Under the pieces are notes generated by a model. It did not search any database, was not told the origin of the DNA, and worked only from the letters and a program-made list of their open reading frames with translations. A program made the position numbers and the translations under genes. Source: Raineya sp. (GTDB lineage Bacteria > Bacteroidota > Bacteroidia > Cytophagales > Thermonemataceae). Taken from it: a stretch of 64,000 nt of DNA. Below are positions 1-6,620 of the stretch, piece by piece (position 1 is the stretch's first letter; each line of letters opens with the position of its first letter). Where the stretch lies: contig JALONN010000010.1 in the NCBI GenBank assembly GCA_025454915.1, positions 95,455 to 159,454 of the forward strand, given 5' to 3'.

Positions 1-56
1 GGCAGAGCGAAACTGTATTCGGTTGTGTGCGTAGGTTCGAGTCCTACTATCGTACT
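1..56 (+). tRNA. tRNA-like gene 1 (5' truncated by window edge)
   Basis: The window opens inside a tRNA-like gene, at the D-loop GG. The 3' D-stem strand (GAGC, 5-8), a perfect 5-bp T stem (31-35 with 43-47) around the loop TTCGAGT, and an acceptor 3' strand (about 48-54) are clear. The anticodon arm is odd: the best stem pairs AACTG (11-15) with CGGTT (20-24) and leaves a 4-base loop. Canonical spacing instead gives an anticodon ATT in a stem with two mismatches. The variable region is short and there is no insertion, unlike its two neighbours. It heads an array of three tRNA-like genes. The missing 5' acceptor strand should lie just left of the window. Confidence 0.55.
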
Positions 57-61
57 CAAAT

Positions 62-242
62 AGGGGCTTAGCTCAAATGGATAGAGCGTTTTTCGTTTGA
101 AGGTAGATTATAATAGCTAGCTAAAAAATCTATTCGGAGACAGGCAAAAGAATGGAAAAGACCATAGTGAATTTGCAAATAACTATACGATTCTTTTCTT
201 CTGCAAAGAAAAAAGGTTACTGGTTCGAGTCCAGTAGCCCCT
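62..242 (+). tRNA. tRNA-like gene 2 with about 110-base insertion
   Basis: The tRNA body is intact. A perfect 7-bp acceptor pairs AGGGGCT (62-68) with AGCCCCT (236-242). The D stem is 4 bp (GCTC/GAGC, 71-87) and the T arm is 5 bp (219-223 with 231-235, loop TTCGAGT). Between the D arm and T arm there are 130 bases instead of about 22. One reading has TTTTT (89-93) pairing with AAAAA (209-213), so that the insertion splits the anticodon loop. The other has an imperfect anticodon arm at 89-105 followed by an enormous variable region. Neither reading gives a standard U33-anticodon loop with a fully paired stem. The insert contains two possible hairpins (TAGATT 104-109/AATCTA 127-132; AAAAGAAT 146-153/ATTCTTTT 190-197). 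It is shorter than any group I intron core I know of. Confidence 0.6.
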
Positions 243-253
243 ACTAACTTAGA

Positions 254-385
254 TACAATGTAGCGGAATTGGTAAACGCAAGTAATCGGATGCTTCTATG
301 GGTATGGCTCTATATACGTTGTCTTGCAGTAAAGAATTAACTCCCGTAGTCTTTGCTGTTTTGGGTTCGAGTCCCAACATTTTTT
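254..385 (+). tRNA. tRNA-like gene 3 (Leu/Ser-type D arm) with long insertion
   Basis: The D arm (263-279, stem GCG/CGC with the AATTGGTAAA loop) has the look of a leucine-type tRNA. The T arm is a perfect 5 bp (361-365 with 373-377) around TTCGAGT. The acceptor is degenerate: 254-260 against 378-384 pairs only 5 of 7. The anticodon arm pairs AAGTA (280-284) with TGCTT (291-295) and leaves a 6-base loop, ATCGGA. About 65 bases follow before the T arm, including a 9-bp hairpin (CAGTAAAGA 327-335 with TCTTTGCTG 350-358). A long variable arm is expected in Leu/Ser tRNAs, but not one this long. A standard decoding role looks unlikely. Confidence 0.5.
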
Positions 386-390
386 CTAAG

Positions 391-467
391 TTTTTTCGGG
401 GGTGAGGAATGGAGGATGTGTTCCGCCTGTGAAGTTCCGTAGGTCATGTGTACCCTACCCCGAAATT
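391..467 (+). other. possible structured RNA element
   Basis: A 5' segment TTTTCGGGGGT (393-403) can pair with ACCCCGAAA (457-465), closing a roughly 50-base internal region just after the tRNA-like array. There is no T-loop motif inside, so it is not another tRNA. It may be a processing structure, a leader of the following small-gene operon or a small RNA. The pairing contains a bulge and could be chance. Confidence 0.25.
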
Positions 468-483
468 TTTAACTTTTTGTATT

Positions 484-783
484 ATGAAAACAAAAGAGTT
501 GCTTCGTTTTTTAGTGAGATGGATTTCATTATTAATCCTCACTTCATTCTTCTTCTTTCCCATCATTTGGATAGTAGATTTTCTGTTTGACATTAATTTC
601 AATTATGCTTTTGGATGCCTTTTTAATCTATTCTTTTGTATGATTGTGGCATTGATAGCTCCTTTAATTAACTTCTTGAATTATCATTCTGTATCAGTAC
701 AGCATAATACATTTCATGCTTATCCAGAAATGGAGCTGATTGAGAAGGAGGAAATACATTTTAAAATAGATGCAAGATTATGA
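484..783 (+). CDS. small membrane protein, unknown
   Basis: 99-residue protein with two strongly hydrophobic stretches (about residues 10-35 and 42-65) and a hydrophilic C-terminus, so probably a two-helix inner-membrane protein. An upstream start at 448 would add 12 residues, but the ATG at 484 begins with a charged MKTKE segment followed by the first helix and leaves the structured region upstream non-coding. Its stop overlaps the next start (ATGA). I do not recognise a family. A holin-like role is possible for a two-helix phage protein, but nothing supports it directly. Confidence 0.55.
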   Translation: MKTKELLRFLVRWISLLILTSFFFFPIIWIVDFLFDINFNYAFGCLFNLFFCMIVALIAPLINFLNYHSVSVQHNTFHAYPEMELIEKEEIHFKIDARL

Positions 784-920
784 TAGTATTGTTTTTTTTA
801 TTGGGTATTATAATAGCAACCGTTGGAGCTGCTATAACTGTAAGAAGGGTAGATAATGAGATAGGAGTAGATTGGGACCCATTCAATGAGGATAAAGAAA
901 AACCTAATATTGGATTGTGA
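780..920 (+). CDS. 46-residue single-helix membrane protein
   Basis: A very short gene, coupled to its neighbours by a 4-base ATGA overlap upstream and a TGATG overlap downstream. The N-terminal 20 residues are hydrophobic (LFLLGIIIATVGAAI), followed by a positively charged RR and an acidic tail (DWDPFNEDKEK). This is a typical N-out, C-in single-span phage protein. Function unknown. The tight overlaps on both sides are the main evidence that it is translated. Confidence 0.5.
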   Translation: MIVLFFLLGIIIATVGAAITVRRVDNEIGVDWDPFNEDKEKPNIGL

Positions 921-1147
921 TGGAAGACTACAGCCAATATTATTTCAGTTTCTTCTTATGGTATAGGCATAGCAGGTATCATAGATTGGAGGCTGAATTT
1001 TATTATTTTTTGGCTTTATGTGGCAATATTCAGAGAGCGGAGGAGATACTATCCCAAGATAAGGGAGTTACAGGACAAAAGAAAATTAAATTGGATACAT
1101 GGAAGGCTTGGCTTATAAATCATCCAAGACCTTCATTAATTCGTTAA
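920..1147 (+). CDS. hypothetical phage protein (75 aa)
   Basis: Starts at the ATG overlapping the preceding TGA; a GTG at 917 is in frame but less likely. The protein is rich in aromatic residues at the N-terminus (YSQYYFSFFLWYRHSRYH), with a basic C-terminal half. No recognised domain. It sits immediately before the small terminase gene (4-base gap), so it belongs to the packaging-module operon. In many phages this position holds an HNH nuclease or a small regulator, but no catalytic motif is visible here. Confidence 0.5.
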   Translation: MEDYSQYYFSFFLWYRHSRYHRLEAEFYYFLALCGNIQRAEEILSQDKGVTGQKKIKLDTWKAWLINHPRPSLIR

Positions 1148-1151
1148 TGCT

Positions 1152-1691
1152 ATGAAGAGAGGGGTAAAAATACCATTGAAAGAAAAGAAAGAGATATTTG
1201 ATAAAGTAATATCGAATTATCTGGAAGGCAATACAATAGAGTCTTCTGCTGAATCAGAAGGAATATCTGAGAGGACATTCAATAATTGGGTAAATGAATT
1301 TGCAGAATTTGCGGAAATTTATAAAAAGGCTAAAGAAGATTATAAAGAGAAATTTAAGCAGGAATTAAAAGCCAAAGCTCTTACATCCCTTGAGAAAATG
1401 GTTACTGGTTGGGATTATTACGAAACCCAAGAAGAGGGTATACCTGGTAAAGATGGTAAGATTAAAACCATTAAAACAGTTCGTAAAAAGAAGCATGTTT
1501 TGCCAGTTCCATCAGCTGTATTCTTTACTCTCACAAACATTGACCCTGAAAACTGGAAGAATATCCAAACGAATGATATTCGTGGCAAACTTGAAATTGA
1601 TAATCTCAATAAAGTAAGTGATGAAGATTTGGATAAACGAATCAAAGAATTAGAATCAAAGGTTGGAGGGGGTAAAAAGAAAAAAGCGTAA
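1152..1691 (+). CDS. terminase small subunit
   Basis: 179 residues. The N-terminal third carries a helix-turn-helix resembling those of small terminases (residues about 12-60, with ESEGISERTFNNWVNEF as the recognition region). Next come an oligomerisation helix (KAKEDYKEKFKQELKAKA) and a segment ending in PSAVFFTLTNIDPENW, which is characteristic of phage small terminases. The C-terminus is lysine-rich. Family knowledge: TerS recognises the packaging site and regulates the large subunit during DNA packaging. Oddly, the large subunit is on the other strand downstream rather than in the same operon. Confidence 0.8.
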   Translation: MKRGVKIPLKEKKEIFDKVISNYLEGNTIESSAESEGISERTFNNWVNEFAEFAEIYKKAKEDYKEKFKQELKAKALTSLEKMVTGWDYYETQEEGIPGKDGKIKTIKTVRKKKHVLPVPSAVFFTLTNIDPENWKNIQTNDIRGKLEIDNLNKVSDEDLDKRIKELESKVGGGKKKKA

Positions 1692-1946
1692 TTAACTTAC
1701 GCTTTCAAGTTCTTCTATGTATGCTTGATGTTCTGATTCTTTCACAAACCTGACTAAAAGCCCTGTATTGATTAAGAATGTATATGTTTTAAGAGGTAAT
1801 ATAGCCTCTTGTACCTTTTCGTTATTCATGTCGTAAGCTGAGAAATAAATTTTATTTTCTGGCTCTTCAACTTTGGTAACTCTCCAGTGATGGAGAATAC
1901 TCTTGTAGGTATAACCTACTTTGGGGAATTTTAGTAGCTCACTCAT
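1692..1946 (-). CDS. hypothetical protein (84 aa), convergent with small terminase
   Basis: The stop codon abuts the stop of the small terminase on the other strand. The protein is soluble and mixed alpha/beta in composition (KVGYTYKSILHHWRVTKVE), with no recognised family. It lies downstream of the large terminase on the same strand but is separated from it by a hairpin at 2059-2096. It is short, but the composition looks like real protein and no competing + strand gene occupies the stretch. Confidence 0.5.
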   Translation of the reverse strand: MSELLKFPKVGYTYKSILHHWRVTKVEEPENKIYFSAYDMNNEKVQEAILPLKTYTFLINTGLLVRFVKESEHQAYIEELESVS

Positions 1947-2058
1947 AAACTATGTTTTTTGTTTAAAATACGCCGTTTACTCCGTAAAAACAGGGGGTAA
2001 TGATTGTAATTATCCATAAGAATTTCTATATTTGAATTGCTCATAAATTATTTGAATT

Positions 2059-2103
2059 AAACCCGATTGCTACGCCTAAATAGAAACAATCGGGTTGTTT
2101 TTT
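2059..2103 (+). terminator. Rho-independent terminator, + strand
   Basis: Inverted repeat AACCCGATTG (2060-2069) / CAATCGGGTT (2087-2096), followed by GTTTTTTAT. The T-run is on the + side, so it would stop transcription coming from the small terminase before it runs into the antisense of the large terminase gene. On the minus strand the hairpin follows the large-terminase stop but lacks a good T-run. Confidence 0.65.
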
Positions 2104-3715
2104 ATCCAAATGGCAGGAATGCTGCCTTCTTCACAAAGTAACCTTTACGAGCCCAATTCCAATACACAAAGCTATCAGCAATGTTGGGGCTTTTGCCCCC
2201 AAGGCGTTGTTTGATAATTTCCTTCTTCTCTACACTAATAGTCTTATCTGTTACTGTATATTTCGGTTCTACTAATTCAGTGATCAATCTTTCGATTAAT
2301 CTTTTATCTTCTAATTTGATACTTATTTTTTTGTTTCGGAGGTCTTCTCTTGCCTCCCAATACATTTGGGAACGTAAAGAAGCAAATTGATAAAGAGGTT
2401 TTTCGTCTTTATCCTTTGGGATAGCCAATTCATTTTGCCCTCCTGAAAGTGCTTGAGCAAATATCTTTTTATTATGAAGGGTATTAATTGTACTGGTACC
2501 AATGCCCACGCTATCAACGCCAATGTATTCTCCTTTGATGCCCTTTGTTTTGATGTTTGGAATATCAAAAATATGATAACCTTCATTCATCAGCTCATCG
2601 AGGGGTAAAATGAGATTATAAGCCAAATGAGAGGCATCAGGGCAATTAAATTCTTTGATAAAATTTACCACATTACTTTCTCCATAAGCTACACAAGCCT
2701 TGTCTCCGTTAATAGAGTTTGCCACGTCCACACCTACAGCATTTTTACTATTATCTTTTTCGATATCCAAGTTTATACACTGTTTTATCCATTCTGCTTT
2801 AATTAAGCTATCAATCGATTGAGCAGGGGATATACCACGAACACGAGACTTATAGAAGGCTGATTCTTCTCCATACTCTTCTTTACGGTCCTCAATGCTC
2901 CCGATAGTAGCAGCTCCTGGTATGAGTTCTTTTTGAAGTACGATATTTGGGTGATCATAAGCACTAATTATAAAATGCTTCGTGTTGGGCTTCTTACAAA
3001 AGTTATGAAGGGTATCCGTTTGAGCATCTGGGTTACCTACTGCTAAAATCAAATTATGTTCCCCAGTGGATGTATTGATGTAAGCCTCCATAGATGCCAA
3101 GTCAATACCTGGTGTTTCTTCTGTAATGATAAGCATGTGTTCCCTGTGGAAGCCTTGACGAGATGTATTTGATTTGCTTCCTGATGATGCCCTAGAAGCT
3201 ACTCCCACAGCCTGCCAAGCGTTTTGATTTGCCTCATCATCTTCTAAGTTATCAAAGCCTCTTGCATCTACTAAAAGCCTTAATGAATCGAATAATTCGG
3301 CATAGGGACGTATTTTTTTGAACTTATGAAAGGATGATTTCATTTCACTCCAAAGTTGAGTTTTGAGCTGTCCAGCAACTGGTGCAGAAGTAACCACAAA
3401 ACTATTTTCAAAACAATCTAAGAACCAAAATACTACTCTTGCAAGCCAGTGGGTTTTACCTGTTCCTGTAGCAGACTCAATACCTACTTTTTTATTTCCA
3501 TCTGCCAATGCCTGCCAAGCATATTTGAAAGGACTTATTGATCCATCCCAAACATGATTCTTATAGTCACCACCCCAAAGCTCCCAATCTACATTTTTTC
3601 TTGACTCTCCAAATCTTTCTTCAAGCCAATCAACAGGGTTTTTCTGATAATGAAGCATTTGTAAACGTCTTAGCTTCTCTTCTTTCAATAGCCTTAATTC
3701 CTTTTTAATATCCAT
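2102..3715 (-). CDS. terminase large subunit
   Basis: 537 residues, a normal TerL length. The ATPase domain shows Walker A SATGTGKTH (81-89), a Walker B strand ending in MLIITEE (194-200), and the coupling motif region AVGNPD. The nuclease domain has acidic motifs GVD (330) and GVDSVG (401), and a late ADSFVYW near 515. TerL powers DNA translocation into the prohead and cuts concatemers. The gene lies alone on the minus strand, tail-to-tail with the small terminase region and divergent from the small-gene operon that starts at 3842, so it must have its own promoter in 3716-3841. Confidence 0.92.
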   Translation of the reverse strand: MDIKKELRLLKEEKLRRLQMLHYQKNPVDWLEERFGESRKNVDWELWGGDYKNHVWDGSISPFKYAWQALADGNKKVGIESATGTGKTHWLARVVFWFLDCFENSFVVTSAPVAGQLKTQLWSEMKSSFHKFKKIRPYAELFDSLRLLVDARGFDNLEDDEANQNAWQAVGVASRASSGSKSNTSRQGFHREHMLIITEETPGIDLASMEAYINTSTGEHNLILAVGNPDAQTDTLHNFCKKPNTKHFIISAYDHPNIVLQKELIPGAATIGSIEDRKEEYGEESAFYKSRVRGISPAQSIDSLIKAEWIKQCINLDIEKDNSKNAVGVDVANSINGDKACVAYGESNVVNFIKEFNCPDASHLAYNLILPLDELMNEGYHIFDIPNIKTKGIKGEYIGVDSVGIGTSTINTLHNKKIFAQALSGGQNELAIPKDKDEKPLYQFASLRSQMYWEAREDLRNKKISIKLEDKRLIERLITELVEPKYTVTDKTISVEKKEIIKQRLGGKSPNIADSFVYWNWARKGYFVKKAAFLPFG

Positions 3716-3771
3716 AAATCAAAGGTTTAATTACAAATTTAGTATTTTATTAAAAAAAATATAATAAAATA

Positions 3772-3803
3772 TTTGTAAATATATAAATTATTTATTTACT
3801 TTG
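3772..3803 (+). promoter_or_regulatory. candidate Bacteroidota-type promoter
   Basis: TTTG at 3772-3775 and TACTTTG at 3797-3803 approximate the Bacteroidota -33 (TTTG) / -7 (TAnnTTTG) pattern with about 21 bases between. The gene start at 3842 follows at a suitable distance. The -7 box is one base short of consensus. It lies in the divergent region between TerL and the small-gene operon. Confidence 0.45.
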
Positions 3804-3841
3804 TATAGACAATTTAATTATTCACTTTAATATTTATCATT

Positions 3842-4285
3842 ATGAAATCAGATGCTAAGAAATTCAAAACCATTGTAAATGTAGTTTGTGAGGGAGTTCG
3901 TGAGAATATTGATTATAGGGATACTGATTATTTTTCTGCGGAAAACTATCATTCTATTAAAGAAATTGATTGGAACGGCAAAGATGGAATGAAACTATTG
4001 AGCCAACACCCACAAATTCTAATGGAGTCAAATAAGTATTTTGAGTATGGTAAATACGAGATAGAAGTAGAATTAGAACTTGATATAAAAGAAGTAAGAC
4101 AAGTTAAAAAGGTGAGAGGAGAAGATGTAACAAGTTGCTACTATTATTACAATGGAGAGTTTATTAATGGGTTTTTGAATGATGATGATATGTGGAACTT
4201 GGAAATGCTTTTCAGAAATTCAGATACAGAGCAAACACAAGCACAGGCAAAACCACTAAATACATTCTTTGCTTATGCTTCTTAA
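3842..4285 (+). CDS. hypothetical phage protein (147 aa)
   Basis: First gene of a + strand operon of small proteins that runs to 6526. Acidic and soluble; contains a run of tyrosines (CYYYYNGEF) and an acidic stretch (NDDDMWNLE). No family recognised. The C-terminal region overlaps the next gene's start by 11 bases. Position after the terminase genes and before the accessory region suggests an early or middle phage function rather than a structural one, but this is inference from context only. Confidence 0.6.
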   Translation: MKSDAKKFKTIVNVVCEGVRENIDYRDTDYFSAENYHSIKEIDWNGKDGMKLLSQHPQILMESNKYFEYGKYEIEVELELDIKEVRQVKKVRGEDVTSCYYYYNGEFINGFLNDDDMWNLEMLFRNSDTEQTQAQAKPLNTFFAYAS

Positions 4286-4568
4286 TGATATAGAAAGAGT
4301 AACCCCCGAAGTATTAGTAGGGGAGTTACTTAGCTTAAAAGCCAATCCAACCCCTCAAAATATAACATTAGCCAAAGTATTACTTGGAGTCCTGCAAGAT
4401 AGAAAAGAAAACCTTTTGGATAAAAAGATAAAGCTTCAGGAAAAAATCAGTAATCCTAATCTAAGCAAGTCAATACACAAAAGCTATGTAGATGAATACC
4501 TTGAGGTAAATATGCAACTTAAAACAATCGAGATATATGTTAATCCAAATCAAAATAGAAACGGGTGA
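4275..4568 (+). CDS. hypothetical phage protein (97 aa)
   Basis: Starts at the ATG at 4275, inside the end of the preceding gene; an in-frame TTG at 4269 is less plausible. The protein is largely helical and lysine-rich (ENLLDKKIKLQEKISNP), with a predicted coiled-coil-like middle. No recognised domain. Its 3' end overlaps the next gene by 32 bases in a different frame, a sign of translational coupling. Confidence 0.55.
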   Translation: MLLNDIERVTPEVLVGELLSLKANPTPQNITLAKVLLGVLQDRKENLLDKKIKLQEKISNPNLSKSIHKSYVDEYLEVNMQLKTIEIYVNPNQNRNG

Positions 4569-4878
4569 TATTGTAAATGTTCTATTGAACTTAGAAAAAA
4601 CAAATGATAAGGAGCTATTAAGCCCTAGAGAGGCTGAAAATTTCCCTTGCGAGCTTGACTCCAAGAAAACGGCTTTGGGATATGTAAATTATTATGCTGA
4701 TACACTTCAAAAAGTGTTGGTTGATTTTTTGGCAGTATCCGAAGGGAAAAAATTGATAGAGGCAGTCTTATTAACTATGCTTTCTGACCCTGAAAAATAT
4801 GCAAAGTATTCAGGACTTATAGAACATCTAAATAAAGTATTACCAAATGAATTAGTATTCACAGAGGAGGGCATTTAA
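4537..4878 (+). CDS. hypothetical phage protein (113 aa)
   Basis: Soluble, mostly helical. An N-terminal beta-like segment (IQIKIETGDIVNVL) is followed by helices with no recognised motif. The start lies within the previous gene. The gene ends 23 bases before the next start. Function unknown. Confidence 0.55.
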   Translation: MLIQIKIETGDIVNVLLNLEKTNDKELLSPREAENFPCELDSKKTALGYVNYYADTLQKVLVDFLAVSEGKKLIEAVLLTMLSDPEKYAKYSGLIEHLNKVLPNELVFTEEGI

Positions 4879-4901
4879 GCCCTCCATAAACAAATATAAA
4901 C

Positions 4902-5120
4902 ATGGACTCAGTTAAAACCAAAATAATTACAGAAGCTCTCGAATCAATAGGACTTACAGATATTACAGTCAGTGAAGAGAATAAAGAAATCACTTTCAAA
5001 AATGAAAAGTTGGTGCTTGCAGACTTACAACTTGTGGGAGAGATTGCTGGTATGTTTAAGCTTCAAGTTTTAGCAACTGCCAAAGAGCAATTTATAGAAG
5101 TAAAAATATCAGGGCTATGA
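4902..5120 (+). CDS. hypothetical phage protein (72 aa)
   Basis: Small acidic protein with alternating beta-like segments (DITVSEENKEITFKN, FIEVKISGL). The ATG follows an A-rich leader (CAAATATAAAC) typical of Bacteroidota translation starts. It overlaps the next start by 4 bases (ATGA). No family recognised. Confidence 0.55.
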   Translation: MDSVKTKIITEALESIGLTDITVSEENKEITFKNEKLVLADLQLVGEIAGMFKLQVLATAKEQFIEVKISGL

Positions 5121-5332
5121 GTGAAGATGATTACCTACAGCACTTTTTAGAGTTCTGTGGATTTATAAATGAGCCTAATTCGCTGATGCTTGTAGATGGA
5201 TATTATGGTATAAAACTAACAGCTGCTTATCCAGAACCTAATACATACGAAGGGCTTCGATTAGTACACAAACAAATTCTTGACAATGAAACTATTCAAC
5301 ATTATGGTAGTCGAAAGCAAATCAATTCATAA
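5117..5332 (+). CDS. hypothetical phage protein (71 aa)
   Basis: Begins with an ATGA overlap of the preceding stop. Small acidic protein. The segment VDGYYGIKLTAAYP may form a beta hairpin. No recognised domain. The final 47 bases overlap the next gene in another frame. Confidence 0.5.
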   Translation: MSEDDYLQHFLEFCGFINEPNSLMLVDGYYGIKLTAAYPEPNTYEGLRLVHKQILDNETIQHYGSRKQINS

Positions 5333-5474
5333 AGTAGTATATGAGAGACCAGGTATGAAGCCAGTCACTCAAAAGAATAATAAGTTTTACGTTGGAGGCA
5401 AACCCCTCGAAAAAGTAAAAGACTATTGGAGATTCCTCCCATCAACAGCAGATACAGTTGATTTCTTAAACTGA
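5286..5474 (+). CDS. hypothetical phage protein (62 aa)
   Basis: The ATG at 5286 is taken as the start, because the upstream TTG at 5280 is a weaker alternative. The protein is basic, with a compact core (RPGMKPVTQKNNKFYVGG). The last base of its TGA begins the next ATG. Function unknown. Confidence 0.5.
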   Translation: MKLFNIMVVESKSIHKVVYERPGMKPVTQKNNKFYVGGKPLEKVKDYWRFLPSTADTVDFLN

Positions 5475-5572
5475 TGGAACTGCTTATCTCAATGCTTATT
5501 GCCTGCGTGGTTTCGTGGGCAATAGGCTTCTCAATCGGATTTATAAAAGGTAAATTTTTTAATCAAAAATAA
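5474..5572 (+). CDS. 32-residue membrane peptide
   Basis: A tiny gene starting with the last base of the preceding TGA (TGATG). The peptide is almost entirely one transmembrane helix (LISMLIACVVSWAIGFSIGF) followed by a lysine-rich tail. Coupling to both neighbours (1-base gap to the next ATG) supports translation. Single-span peptides of this size are common in phage operons, sometimes as lysis regulators, but there is no specific evidence here. Confidence 0.45.
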   Translation: MELLISMLIACVVSWAIGFSIGFIKGKFFNQK

Positions 5573-5573
5573 C

Positions 5574-6068
5574 ATGAATACACTAGAAATAGCTCAAAAA
5601 TGTGGCGTTCCTACGCCTCAGACTTCTCAGGAATTGAATTGGCAATCTATGACATTATTTGTTTGGATAGATTGCCAAGACGAAGGGGGTGTTATTTGTG
5701 TAAATGATTCACAAATAGATAATCTTATAAAGCATGGGATAACTTTTAAGGAAATAGCATTAGCACCACAATTCCATGAGATAGCACCTAAATTGCCCGA
5801 AACAATATATGATCATTACATCTTGGAATTAGATGAAAGTGAATGGATTGTTGAAAAGCCCAAAGAAATGCATGATGAAGATGTATTAAATGCTTACCAC
5901 TTGTGGCAAAATGAACGATTGATAGGGTATTATCATGAAGAAGAAGGAGAGTCTTGTCATTTTAGGCAAAAAATAGAAAATCATCATCATGCTGAGGCAT
6001 GTGCAAAACTCTATATCCAACTAAAAAACGAAAACCTACTATGCAAATCACTAGAGAACAAATCATAA
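5574..6068 (+). CDS. hypothetical phage protein (164 aa)
   Basis: Acidic soluble protein with many aromatic and histidine residues, including a HHHAEAC cluster near residue 140 that could bind metal. No domain recognised. The gene overlaps the following one by 28 bases. It is one of the larger genes in this operon. Confidence 0.55.
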   Translation: MNTLEIAQKCGVPTPQTSQELNWQSMTLFVWIDCQDEGGVICVNDSQIDNLIKHGITFKEIALAPQFHEIAPKLPETIYDHYILELDESEWIVEKPKEMHDEDVLNAYHLWQNERLIGYYHEEEGESCHFRQKIENHHHAEACAKLYIQLKNENLLCKSLENKS

Positions 6069-6526
6069 GTTACGCCCCCTATAAAATAAATCTATTCCAT
6101 ACAGAATGGAAAGAGGTTGCACCAATGGAAAATATAGACGCTCTCACGTGGGAAAATGATACAAGAATCAATCTTGTTTGGATGCATGAATCAGACCATT
6201 GGTGGATGTTCAAGCCAGTTGTCAGACCTTTAACGGACCTGATAAAAGATATTCAGATAGAAGGCAATAGAATCATTCCTATTACTCATATCATGAGAGA
6301 AACAATGGATTTAAGGCTTAAAGATTTTTCAATTCTCAATAATCTAATATTAGCAGATGGCTTTCCAGTCCTTGATTTAGTAAACATGAAACTTAGTCTT
6401 ATCCAATGGCAGACGCTAATGAAGTGGCATTTCTGGGTGTATGACCAAAGAGTTTTTGAAGGGGATTTCCCCTTAGTCATAGACCTTACAGATTGGGAAA
6501 ATGAAGGTAGAAAAGCAGGAAATTAA
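6041..6526 (+). CDS. hypothetical phage protein (161 aa)
   Basis: The ATG at 6041 is preferred over an in-frame upstream start at 5999, which would add 14 basic residues and lengthen the overlap with the previous gene. Tryptophan-rich (DHWWMFKP, QWQTLMKWHFWVYDQ), predicted alpha/beta. No recognised family. Last well-supported gene of the + strand small-gene operon before the strand switch. Confidence 0.55.
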   Translation: MQITREQIISYAPYKINLFHTEWKEVAPMENIDALTWENDTRINLVWMHESDHWWMFKPVVRPLTDLIKDIQIEGNRIIPITHIMRETMDLRLKDFSILNNLILADGFPVLDLVNMKLSLIQWQTLMKWHFWVYDQRVFEGDFPLVIDLTDWENEGRKAGN

Positions 6527-6533
6527 TAAAATT

Positions 6534-6602
6534 ATGAGCTACGGAAAATTAGTTAAGAAAATCAGTTCTGGAAGTGGGTTTGTGAGGTTTATTGTGAGAT
6601 AG
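6534..6602 (+). CDS. 22-residue ORF, possible gene remnant
   Basis: ATG-initiated 22-codon frame (SYGKLVKKISSGSGFVRFIVR) just after the preceding gene. Composition is basic and could be a genuine peptide or the N-terminal remnant of a gene truncated when the minus-strand cassette at 6621-8379 was inserted. The junction falls within 20 bases of its end. Confidence 0.2.
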   Translation: MSYGKLVKKISSGSGFVRFIVR

Positions 6603-6620
6603 AAGATGCTTGCAATAATA

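Noticed and set aside
94..208. A self-splicing group I intron in tRNA-like gene 2
   Set aside because: The insert is only about 115 bases, shorter than known group I cores, and I could not find the P3-P8 pairings; splice-site bases are not clear either.
1..385. tRNA-like array as the left attachment site of the prophage
   Set aside because: No segment matches the 3' end of tRNA-Ala beside the integrase, and phage genes clearly continue leftwards.
402..590. 62-codon ORF before the first small gene
   Set aside because: Overlaps the possible RNA structure and the better ORF at 484 in another frame; no coding signs.
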